Below, piece by piece: positions 18,287-26,036 of a stretch of DNA of 64,000 nucleotides (position 1 is its first letter; the number at the start of each line of letters is the position of its first letter). The notes below the pieces were generated by a model. That model ran no database searches and was not told where the DNA came from. It worked only from the letters and a program-made list of their open reading frames with translations. This DNA comes from Alphaproteobacteria bacterium (GTDB lineage: Bacteria; Planctomycetota; Phycisphaerae; UBA1845), in assembly GCA_028285105.1 (NCBI GenBank), contig JANQQE010000032.1:62001-126000 (forward strand). The letters run 5' to 3'. A program made the translations under genes and the position numbers.

Positions 18287-19522
18287 TTGTTCCATCCTAG
18301 GTCGTTCCATCCAACACCCGATCGGCACGTCATGGGCCACCGCGCCGCTCGGTTGGGCATGATTCTGCTGTGTGGCGCGGTCTTGTTGTGGAGTGGTTCG
18401 GATGCGTTTGCCCAGGATGCAGTTACCCAGAATGCGATTTCCCAGGACGTCGATCCGCAGCGGGCTGAGACGATGGAGTTCGACCCTGCCACCGGTCAAT
18501 GGAAAGACGTGCTGCCCCCCGTTCCGGGAACACCCGAAGGTGACCTGCGTTTGGCGCGGGCTGACCATGCCCGGGGCGAACACAAAAAGACCGTCAAAGC
18601 CATCAAGCAGTGGTTCAAGGATTATGGCGACATGGACCCGTTGCGGCCCGACGCGGTGCTGCTGCGAAGTCACGCCCGGATCGCCCTGAAGGATTATTAC
18701 AAAACGTACAAAGAGTTGCAGGAATTCCTCAGCGAGTTTTCCGGAACGAACTACGAGGGCGAAGCGCTGAACATGCAGTTCGTCATCGCCGAAGTTTTTC
18801 TTTCGGGTACGAAACGCAAGTTTCTCGGCATGCGCATGCTGAAAGCCGACGACATTGCGCTGCGCATCCTGGATGATATTGTTACCAACGATCCCGATTC
18901 GCAGTTGGCGGAGCTGGCCACCGTGACCAAAGCCCGCTACTACTACGCCGAAGGCGATTACGCCTTTGCCGAGCAGGAGTATGGTTTCTTGATTCAGCAG
19001 TATCCGCGTAGTCGCTACGTGCGTCAGTCGCTCTTGCAAGGGGCGTATGCGGCGCAGGCGAGCTTCACCGGAATTGATTTTGACGATGCCCCGCTCATCG
19101 AAGCCGAAGAGCGTTTCCGAAGATATGTGTCGTTGTATCCGGGTTCGGCAGAGCAGGAAGGCATTGGGCTGCTGCTTGACGGAATTGGTGAAACGCGAGC
19201 GGAGAAAGAACTGAGTATCGGTAAGTATTATGAAAAAGTCGGGCGCATTCGTGCCGCAAGGTTTTACTATAGATCGACAATGACGAACTGGCCCGATACG
19301 GTCGCTGCGATCGGAGCCGCCGAGCGACTCGATGCGCTTCAAGGTATTGAATCTGAGGTGGACATTGAAACCGGTCCGTCGCCCGTTGACGATATCGCAC
19401 CGACCAACGACCCGGCATCCGATGAAACGAGTCGCGATGCCATCGAACAGCAACCCAGCGCCCGCCGATCCGAAGAATCGGATGAAGGTCGTGTGGCGAT
19501 GTTGCGAATGGCTGCACAGTGA
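18287..19522 (+). CDS. BamD-like outer-membrane assembly TPR protein
   Basis: An exported protein of 411 residues with a signal peptide (LGMILLCGAVLLWSGSDAFAQ) and tetratricopeptide-type helices resembling BamD/YfiO, which scaffolds the outer-membrane beta-barrel insertion machine. TPR-like features include DLRLARADHARGEHKKTVKA, YYYAEGDYAFAEQEYGFLIQ, YPRSRYVRQSLLQGAYAA and SIGKYYEKVGRIRAARFYY. There is no lipobox Cys after the signal, unlike E. coli BamD. The C-terminal 60 residues are acidic and disordered. The start is TTG at 18287, with GGGAG eight bases upstream; an ATG at 18332 is the alternative. Direct repeats of 16 bp cover the stop codon. lptE follows on the same strand, an envelope-biogenesis context. 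Confidence 0.75.
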   Translation: MFHPRSFHPTPDRHVMGHRAARLGMILLCGAVLLWSGSDAFAQDAVTQNAISQDVDPQRAETMEFDPATGQWKDVLPPVPGTPEGDLRLARADHARGEHKKTVKAIKQWFKDYGDMDPLRPDAVLLRSHARIALKDYYKTYKELQEFLSEFSGTNYEGEALNMQFVIAEVFLSGTKRKFLGMRMLKADDIALRILDDIVTNDPDSQLAELATVTKARYYYAEGDYAFAEQEYGFLIQQYPRSRYVRQSLLQGAYAAQASFTGIDFDDAPLIEAEERFRRYVSLYPGSAEQEGIGLLLDGIGETRAEKELSIGKYYEKVGRIRAARFYYRSTMTNWPDTVAAIGAAERLDALQGIESEVDIETGPSPVDDIAPTNDPASDETSRDAIEQQPSARRSEESDEGRVAMLRMAAQ

Positions 19523-19569
19523 TACTACTGCGCTGTGATACTACTCCTCTGTGATAATTCTCCTCTGTG
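19517..19569 (+). repeat. Tandem 16-bp direct repeat, three copies plus 5 bp
   Basis: Units are 19517-19532 (CAGTGATACTACTGCG), 19533-19548 (CTGTGATACTACTCCT) and 19549-19564 (CTGTGATAATTCTCCT), then CTGTG. The BamD-like stop codon TGA (19520-19522) lies in the first unit, so copy-number change would alter only the spacer to lptE and not the protein. Confidence 0.85.
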
Positions 19570-19638
19570 TTGGAGATTCCTTGAACCTTGTTTGGCTCGC
19601 AAAATAGTTGGAAGATCAATGCGAGAAATGGAGTCAGG

Positions 19639-20151
19639 ATGAACAAGGCCCGAAAATATCGAACCCTGTCACTTCTGATGTTGATGATGGGCGGATTGAC
19701 CACCGGATGTGGATATTCTGCGAAGCGGCCCTTTTCTGCCGATATCAATAGCGTATACGTCGAGATGATCCATTCTCGCGAGTTCCGCCGCGAGTTGGAG
19801 TTTCACCTGACCGAGGCACTCGTGAAGCGTATTGAGATGGATACGCCGTATCGAATCGCCGATCGTGAGTTAGCCGACACCGTTTTCAGCGGCGAAATTC
19901 TCGAAGTCCGTCAGAATGTCAGCGGCAACCTGTTCCAGACCGATGATCCGCGAGCGATTGGTACGTCGGTCGTGATGCGATTGCGGTGGCAGGACCAGCG
20001 GACGGGCGAAATGCTCGTGGAGCGACCTCAGTTCGTGCATATGGACAGCTATATCCCGGCGGTTGGGGAGTCGTTCACCACCGGGGTGGCCATCCGCTCG
20101 ATAGACCGTATGGCTGAACGCATCGTCGAAGCGATGGAAACGGATTGGTAA
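19639..20151 (+). CDS. lptE: LPS-assembly lipoprotein LptE-like
   Basis: Predicted outer-membrane lipoprotein that would plug and assist LptD in lipopolysaccharide insertion. The signal RKYRTLSLLMLMMGGL ends in the lipobox TTGC, then GYSAKRPFSADINSVYVEMI follows, the typical LptE opening. The domain has the LptE pattern: EFRRELEFHLTEALVKRIEM, a central VFSGEILEVRQNVSG strand pair and a C-terminal helix. The 170-residue length fits. I chose the ATG at 19639, with GGAG six bases before; the frame opens at 19588 with a non-conserved extension. It lies between a BamD-like gene and ftsH. Presence of LptE implies an outer membrane with LPS-type lipid or at least the Lpt machinery. Confidence 0.82.
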   Translation: MNKARKYRTLSLLMLMMGGLTTGCGYSAKRPFSADINSVYVEMIHSREFRRELEFHLTEALVKRIEMDTPYRIADRELADTVFSGEILEVRQNVSGNLFQTDDPRAIGTSVVMRLRWQDQRTGEMLVERPQFVHMDSYIPAVGESFTTGVAIRSIDRMAERIVEAMETDW

Positions 20152-20305
20152 CACCGCAAACAGGGGTGGCGGTTGAAATTGGAATACCAGCTGCCCGCTT
20201 CCTAGGATAGCAGTATCAGGATCGTATCGGCACGGTTTGATCTTATTGGATGAATTTGCCGGACGACCGAACGTTCAAAGTATTTCGCTGAGGAGAGACA
20301 TCGAC

Positions 20306-22360
20306 ATGCCGGAATCCAACGGCGATGGCAACGGAAGCGGTAAGGGGAAAGGCAACGATCCCAAGAAGCCGGATCCGAACAAAAAAACACCACCGCCCAA
20401 CATGAAGATGCCCTCGCGCGGGGTGGCGACGTGGATGGTCTTTCTGGCGCTCTCTCTGCTGCTCGTCGTCGTGTTCGCCAAAGGCTTCGACAGCCCCAAG
20501 CAGATCACCATCAACGAATTCGAAACGTACGTCGAAGACGGCGCGATCGAAAAGCTTGTTGTCAAACAGGATCATATCCTCGGTGTTCTCAAGCCGTCCG
20601 AACGCCATCCCATCACTGAACCGCGACGCTTTGAAGTCCTCTATATCAAACAGGCGATGGACCGCGAATGGCTTCAGAACATTCGTGCGAAACTGCCCGA
20701 TGCAGAAGTCAAGGTGGAAGCCCCCAGCTACTGGGTCGAGTTTCTCATCGCGATGCTACCGTGGCTGTTTATCTTTCTGTTCATCTATCTTTTCGTGTTC
20801 AGGCAGATTCGATCGGCTGGCGGTGGCGGCGGCATCCTCGGCAATTTCGGGCGTTCGCGCCATCGGGTGACGTCGAAAGAACATGTTAACGTTTCCTTCG
20901 CCGATGTGGCTGGCATTCAGGAAGCCAAGGAAGAAGTTCAGGAACTCATCGAGTTTCTGAAAAATCCAAAGCGTTTCCAGCGTTTGGGTGGACGCATTCC
21001 GCGCGGTGTGCTTCTCGTGGGCCCGCCAGGTTGCGGTAAGACGTTGATGGCCAAAGCCATCGCCGGTGAAGCCGACGTACCTTTCTTTTCGATCAGCGGT
21101 TCCGACTTCGTCGAGATGTTTGTCGGTGTCGGTGCGTCGCGCGTTCGTGACTTGTTCAAGCAGGCCAAAGATAATTCACCATGCATTATTTTTCTCGACG
21201 AAATCGATGCCGTCGGTCGCCGTCGCGGTGGAAACTTTGGCGGTGGCGGACATGATGAACGCGAGCAGACGCTCAACGCCATCCTCGTTGAGATGGATGG
21301 TTTCGATACTTCCGATCAGGTCATCGTCATCGCGGCGACCAACCGGGTCGATGTGCTGGACCCAGCCCTGATTCGCCCCGGTCGATTCGATCGTGAAGTC
21401 AGCGTCTCGCTGCCCGATGTGCAGGGTCGATACGAGATTCTAAAAGTTCATGCCCGTAAAGTGCGATTGGGACCGAATGTCGATATGCGTCGTCTCGCCC
21501 GAGCCACCCCGATGTTCAGCGGGGCGGAACTGGCTGCCATCATCAACGAATCGGCGATCATCGCGACAATGGGCAACAAAGATTACATCGAGATGGTCGA
21601 TCTCGAAGAAGCCCGCGACAAAGTGCGATGGGGTCGTGCGCATCGCAGCCGGCAGGTCGACGAACACGATAAAAAGGTCACCGCCTACCACGAAGCCGGT
21701 CACGCCATCGTGCAGGTCATGCTTAAAGATGCCGACCCGCTGCACAAGGTCAGCATCCTCTCCCGCGGTCCGTACGGTGGAGCGACGTTCTCATTGCCCG
21801 AACGCGATCGGATGGTCTATACGAAAGAATACCTTACTGCGATGATTCAAGTCGCGTTTGGTGGACGCATCGCAGAGGACATGTTCTTCGGTGAGATCAG
21901 CAGTGGTGCGGCGATGGATATCAAGCAGGTCACCGCGATCGCCCGCCAGATGGTCAAAGAGTACGGGATGAATGAATCATTGGGCTTCGTCTACTACGGT
22001 GACGAAGAAGGCGACATGGGCTTGGGTCGCCAAACCTATTCGAGTCAGACAGCCAACCAGATCGATCAGGAAATCAAGAAACTGATCGACAAACTATACG
22101 AGCAAACCGTCAAACTGATGGAAGATAACCGGAAGATTCTCGAAGCGATCGCCGAAGCGCTGCTGAAGTACGAGACGCTGACCGGTGACGATGTCCACGC
22201 ACTCGTCCGCGGCGAAACGCTCGAACGCCCGACGATCTCCGACATCCTCGATTCGGAACAGTCCAAGCCAGGTTCGGCCATCGGAAAGGCCAAGCCAGCC
22301 GACTCGGAATCCGATGCCGGATTGGACCTTGGTGGCGGAAGTCTTCCTGCACCGGGTTAA
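20306..22360 (+). CDS. ftsH: ATP-dependent zinc metalloprotease FtsH
   Basis: Membrane-anchored AAA+ protease that extracts and degrades membrane and short-lived cytoplasmic proteins. The 684-residue protein has a charged Gly/Lys/Pro-rich N-terminus, a first membrane helix ([19 protein letters not shown]), a small periplasmic domain, a second helix ([20 protein letters not shown]) and a Gly-rich hinge. The AAA domain has Walker A GPPGCGKT at 239-246 (Cys where most FtsH have Thr), Walker B IIFLDEID, and the second region of homology [20 protein letters not shown]. The zinc site HEAGH is at 462-466. I chose the ATG at 20306 with AGGAG ten bases upstream, not the longer open frame from 20237. 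It converges on nadB. Confidence 0.97.
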   Translation: MPESNGDGNGSGKGKGNDPKKPDPNKKTPPPNMKMPSRGVATWMVFLALSLLLVVVFAKGFDSPKQITINEFETYVEDGAIEKLVVKQDHILGVLKPSERHPITEPRRFEVLYIKQAMDREWLQNIRAKLPDAEVKVEAPSYWVEFLIAMLPWLFIFLFIYLFVFRQIRSAGGGGGILGNFGRSRHRVTSKEHVNVSFADVAGIQEAKEEVQELIEFLKNPKRFQRLGGRIPRGVLLVGPPGCGKTLMAKAIAGEADVPFFSISGSDFVEMFVGVGASRVRDLFKQAKDNSPCIIFLDEIDAVGRRRGGNFGGGGHDEREQTLNAILVEMDGFDTSDQVIVIAATNRVDVLDPALIRPGRFDREVSVSLPDVQGRYEILKVHARKVRLGPNVDMRRLARATPMFSGAELAAIINESAIIATMGNKDYIEMVDLEEARDKVRWGRAHRSRQVDEHDKKVTAYHEAGHAIVQVMLKDADPLHKVSILSRGPYGGATFSLPERDRMVYTKEYLTAMIQVAFGGRIAEDMFFGEISSGAAMDIKQVTAIARQMVKEYGMNESLGFVYYGDEEGDMGLGRQTYSSQTANQIDQEIKKLIDKLYEQTVKLMEDNRKILEAIAEALLKYETLTGDDVHALVRGETLERPTISDILDSEQSKPGSAIGKAKPADSESDAGLDLGGGSLPAPG

Positions 22361-22378
22361 TCGAATCAGTGAAACCGC

Positions 22379-24037
22379 TCAGCACCAACCGGCGAAGTGC
22401 AGTGGTATCGTTTCGCTGTTGCATATCCCATCAATGAGTTGGTATGCAATGTGATTCGGTGTCGCGTCGTTCCCGTTCGACACGACATCGCTTCGAAAGT
22501 GAACGCCACAACATTCTTCGCGCATGTTGGCTGACGCTGCCACCATCCGCCCGAGTTGCAGCATGTTCTGCACTTCCCACCCTTCCGGCGAATCGAAGGT
22601 CTTATCCAGAATAAACTTGCTCCAGAAGTCGATGATCTCGACGGTTTCGCTGAGGCGGTCTCCGTTGCGGACGATGCCGGCATTGCGCCACATCAATGCC
22701 CGCAAACTTTGTTTGATGTCCGGCAGATCGAGCATCGTCTTGGATGATTTGGGCTTTGCGTTGCTGACGCGAATCGGACGAACGCCGTGGCCATTCTGCA
22801 AATCCTCCAGCGCGGAATCGCCGGCGATTTTTCCCATCACCAAACCTTCCAGCAGCGAGTTGCTGGCCAATCGGTTGGCACCGTGCAAGCCGCTGCACGA
22901 CGCCTCGCCGCACGCCAACAGTCCCGGCAGCGTCGTACGGGCATTCTTGTCGGCGACCACCCCACCAATCGAATAGTGGGCGGCGGGTCGAATCGGGATC
23001 AAGTCGCTGCTGACATCGATGCCGAATTCCTTGCACGTTTGGGTGATCGTCGGGAAACGTTTGGCGAAGGTTTTGCGTTCGATGTGCCGCACGTCGAGAA
23101 AGACATTGGTGCGACGCGTCTTGTGAAGCCGATCGACGATGGCGCGGCTGACGACATCGCGGGGGGCGAGTTCGGCGTCTTCATGGTATTCAGGCATGAA
23201 TCGATTGCCGTCGGATTCGACGATGTGTGCGCCTTCGCCGCGAACGGCTTCGGAAATCAACGCTCGGGTCGCACCGGCAACGTACAAAGTCGTCGGATGG
23301 AATTGAATGAATTCCATGTCAGCCACTTTCGCGCCCGCCCGCAGTGCTACGGCGATACCGTCTCCGGTGATCTCGGACGGGTTGGTCGTCTCGCGGTAGA
23401 TGCGGCCATACCCGCCGCTGGCGAGGATCGTTCTCGCAGCCCAGATCAGTTGATGCCCGTACTTCGGGTGGTAGGTGACAGCTCCGACGCATTCACCCTC
23501 GAACGTGATCAGGTCGATCAGAAAACAGTTTTCAAAAATGCGAATCGAACTCTTGTCGCGAGCCTCGTCGGTCAGATGTTCGCTGAGCGCTTTGCCCGTG
23601 GCGTCCCCGCCGGTGTGCAGGATACGCGGTGCGCGGTGGCCTGCCTCCAGCCCGAGCGCGATTTTTCCTGCCTTGCGGTCGAATGCCATCTGCTGTTCGA
23701 TCAACTCGGCGACGCGGCTTACCCCTTCACGGCAGACGAGTTCGACGATGTCGCGATGGTTCATGCCTCCGCCGACGGTCAGCGTGTCCTGGATGTGTTG
23801 TTCGATGGAGTCCGTCGGATCGAGAACGGCTGCGATTCCGCCTTGGGCCCAGTAGGTCGCCGAATCGGGCATGCTGCCTTTGGTCAAAAGCAATACGTTC
23901 GCACCGTCGCTGGCTGCGAGTGCTGCCGACAAGCCAGCCACCCCCCCGCCCACGACCAGCACATCGGTCAAAACGTGTCCGATGCGCGTCGAGTCGAAGT
24001 TCGTCAAATACCGCGAGATTGAAAATGAATCGGTCAT
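22379..24037 (-). CDS. nadB: L-aspartate oxidase
   Basis: FAD enzyme that oxidises L-aspartate to iminoaspartate, the first step of de novo NAD synthesis, used with NadA. The FAD-binding site DVLVVGGGVAGLSAALAAS is near the N-terminus, followed by SATYWAQGGIAAVL. Substrate-site residues are visible in EFIQFHPTTLY (His), ISEAVRGEGAHI, RDVVSRAI (Arg) and AAHYSIGGV (His); LACGEASCSGLHGANRLASNS closes the FAD domain, with a helical C-terminal domain after it. The 552-residue length suits NadB rather than succinate dehydrogenase. The start is taken at the ATG 24037; an ATG nine bases upstream is equally possible. nadA and nadC are not in the window. It converges on ftsH with an 18-bp gap. Confidence 0.94.
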   Translation of the reverse strand: MTDSFSISRYLTNFDSTRIGHVLTDVLVVGGGVAGLSAALAASDGANVLLLTKGSMPDSATYWAQGGIAAVLDPTDSIEQHIQDTLTVGGGMNHRDIVELVCREGVSRVAELIEQQMAFDRKAGKIALGLEAGHRAPRILHTGGDATGKALSEHLTDEARDKSSIRIFENCFLIDLITFEGECVGAVTYHPKYGHQLIWAARTILASGGYGRIYRETTNPSEITGDGIAVALRAGAKVADMEFIQFHPTTLYVAGATRALISEAVRGEGAHIVESDGNRFMPEYHEDAELAPRDVVSRAIVDRLHKTRRTNVFLDVRHIERKTFAKRFPTITQTCKEFGIDVSSDLIPIRPAAHYSIGGVVADKNARTTLPGLLACGEASCSGLHGANRLASNSLLEGLVMGKIAGDSALEDLQNGHGVRPIRVSNAKPKSSKTMLDLPDIKQSLRALMWRNAGIVRNGDRLSETVEIIDFWSKFILDKTFDSPEGWEVQNMLQLGRMVAASANMREECCGVHFRSDVVSNGNDATPNHIAYQLIDGICNSETIPLHFAGWC

Positions 24038-24121
24038 GCTCGCCATCGTAGGAATACTTGCGACAGACGGCAACGCTCGAAACATCACCGGTTTGACGGG
24101 TGGCCTGTACGCTTGGGGCGC

Positions 24122-24130
24122 TGCTATAAT
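24122..24130 (+). promoter_or_regulatory. Extended -10 promoter for the FG-GAP lipoprotein gene
   Basis: TGCTATAAT gives a perfect -10 hexamer (24125-24130) with an upstream TG. No good -35 stands at the normal distance, as is common with extended -10 promoters. Transcription would start near 24137, giving a leader of about 46 nt before the ATG at 24183. Confidence 0.5.
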
Positions 24131-24182
24131 CCCGTCGAAATCAAATTTGGTTCACCGACGTTTCAACGAAAGCAATCCATTG

Positions 24183-25946
24183 ATGACTTTGCGAATCACG
24201 ATCCTGTTGGCGATGGCGCTTGGAGTTGGCTGTGTGCCAGAAGTTGTCGTACCAGAACCGGACGACGATCCCACTCCGCCTGTCGGCATCTTGAAGATGG
24301 ACCTCCGAACCACCGAGACCGACAACGGCGTGCTGACGCGCGTGTTCGGTTCGTCGGGCGACGGGCGACGAGGGCTGCCGGTGGCTGGCGGGTTTGACTG
24401 CGATGGCGATGGGTTTCCGGATACTGCGTACGCATCGATCCAAGCCAGTCCGCTCGGTCGGCAAGGCGCGGGCGAAGTCTTGCTGATATTTGGCGACGGT
24501 TCCATCGGAGGATCGCTCGATACCACCGGGTTCAGCGATCGAATCCTCAAGATCGCGGGGGCTGACGTACGCGAAGTGACGGGTTGCGAAGTGTGGATGG
24601 ACGACGTCAACAACGATGGTGTCGGTGACCTGCTGATTTGCCGGCAGAATTTTTCGCCGACTGAGGATCGACGCGGGGCTGGTGCGCTGACGATTGTCTT
24701 CGGATCGGCGGCGCTTCGTGAACACGCCGAAATGCAGACGTATCTTGATCTCGCCGATCCACCAGCCAACATTCAAATGCTGACGCTCGTTGGAGTGGCT
24801 GCTTTTGATCGTTTTGGCATCTGGACGCGAACCGGCGATGTGACAGGTGATGGCATCGTGGACATCGTCGTCGGTGCAGACGAAGCCAACCGGGGCGAAG
24901 AAGCCAATTCAGGCGAAGCTTATTTGATTCGCGGCGGCGAACATCTCAACGACATGTCGCTCATCGACCTTGCCGACTTCGGCGCGACGGCGCTGGCAGG
25001 GCATATCGTTAAATTTCTCCCGCCGCCCGATGCTCGCAGTTTTCATCTCGGTGCAACATGCGCGATTGCCGACCTCGACGGAAACGGTCGCGGTGAAGTG
25101 TTGTTAGCCGCCGCATTGACCCGCGCGGGTGCGGGCATTCGACTGCTTGATGCAGCTCCGGGAACGGGGGCTGCCATCGGTGGCGCTCCTGACGGGCGCA
25201 TGTACATTGTTTGGGACGACAACATTGCAGATGGCGATTGGGCACCAGGCGAAACGATTCAAATCGCAGAAGGCGGCGAGGTATTTACGACCATCCGCGG
25301 TGCAGAAGAAAACGGTGCGTTCGGTGAAGAGATCGTCGGTGGACTGGATTACAACGGAGACGATTTCGCCGATCTTTTTCTGGGCGATCTGGTGGCTGAC
25401 GGCATCAATGGAAACAGCAGCGGTCGTGGCTACATCGTCGATCGCGCAGAATCCTTGCGTGGAAAGGATTTTGTCATCGACTCGCCGCCCGAAGGAGTCA
25501 AAGTCAGCGTGATCGAGGGCCCGTCGCGCGACGCACTCGGTGGCGACACGATGGCCCACGGCGATTTCAACAAGGATGGTATTACCGACCTCGCGGTGGG
25601 CAGCCCGCACGACAGTCCCCGGGGGCGATTGTCTGCCGGTGCCATTCATATTCTGTACGGACAAACAAGAGGTTGGCCCGACGTTATCGACCTCGCTCAG
25701 ATTGAATCGGAGGATTCAGGAATCGATGGGGTGTCCATCGTCGAAGGAGCGTTCGGGTCGGCAACCAGCGATGCGGGCGACACGCTTTGCTACAGTGCAG
25801 CCGCTGCCGACCTTGATGGCGACGGTTTCACCGATTTGATCGTCAACGAGATGGCCGGCAACGGCATTGCAGAAGACACGGTGGATGTCGGTAACATGCT
25901 GCTGATCAGCGGAGCGATACTATCGGACTTTCCAACCGTAGAGTGA
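24183..25946 (+). CDS. FG-GAP (integrin-alpha-like) repeat lipoprotein
   Basis: A 587-residue exported lipoprotein: the signal MTLRITILLAMALGVGC supplies the lipobox, followed by an acidic Pro-rich linker. The mature chain is a run of FG-GAP/EF-hand-like blades with calcium-type loops, for example DCDGDGFPD, DVNNDGVGD, DVTGDGIVD, DLDGNGRGE, DYNGDDFAD, DFNKDGITD and DLDGDGFTD. Seven such loops suggest a seven-bladed beta-propeller. Such proteins bind calcium and act in surface adhesion or extracellular binding; no enzymatic motif is present. I chose the ATG at 24183, which places the signal peptide correctly and lies behind an extended -10 promoter; the frame is open from 23871 but that part overlaps nadB. 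The ligand is unknown. Confidence 0.85.
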   Translation: MTLRITILLAMALGVGCVPEVVVPEPDDDPTPPVGILKMDLRTTETDNGVLTRVFGSSGDGRRGLPVAGGFDCDGDGFPDTAYASIQASPLGRQGAGEVLLIFGDGSIGGSLDTTGFSDRILKIAGADVREVTGCEVWMDDVNNDGVGDLLICRQNFSPTEDRRGAGALTIVFGSAALREHAEMQTYLDLADPPANIQMLTLVGVAAFDRFGIWTRTGDVTGDGIVDIVVGADEANRGEEANSGEAYLIRGGEHLNDMSLIDLADFGATALAGHIVKFLPPPDARSFHLGATCAIADLDGNGRGEVLLAAALTRAGAGIRLLDAAPGTGAAIGGAPDGRMYIVWDDNIADGDWAPGETIQIAEGGEVFTTIRGAEENGAFGEEIVGGLDYNGDDFADLFLGDLVADGINGNSSGRGYIVDRAESLRGKDFVIDSPPEGVKVSVIEGPSRDALGGDTMAHGDFNKDGITDLAVGSPHDSPRGRLSAGAIHILYGQTRGWPDVIDLAQIESEDSGIDGVSIVEGAFGSATSDAGDTLCYSAAAADLDGDGFTDLIVNEMAGNGIAEDTVDVGNMLLISGAILSDFPTVE

Positions 25947-26036
25947 TGTATCTTTACCGGTGGGTAATGTGACATTCCGCATTCCGATAACCACCTTGAA
26001 CATCAACGATGATGCTCTCAATGCCGATAGATTGGG

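Noticed and set aside
18284-19453. 389-codon minus-strand frame opposite the BamD-like gene
   Set aside because: The plus-strand frame has a signal peptide, TPR pattern and ribosome site; the antisense frame has none.
22787-24022. 411-codon plus-strand frame opposite nadB
   Set aside because: Antisense shadow of a clear L-aspartate oxidase; the product is compositionally biased without motifs.
22379-24037. nadB as a succinate dehydrogenase or fumarate reductase flavoprotein
   Set aside because: Length, the AQGGIAAVL region and the absence of neighbouring sdhB/C genes fit L-aspartate oxidase better.
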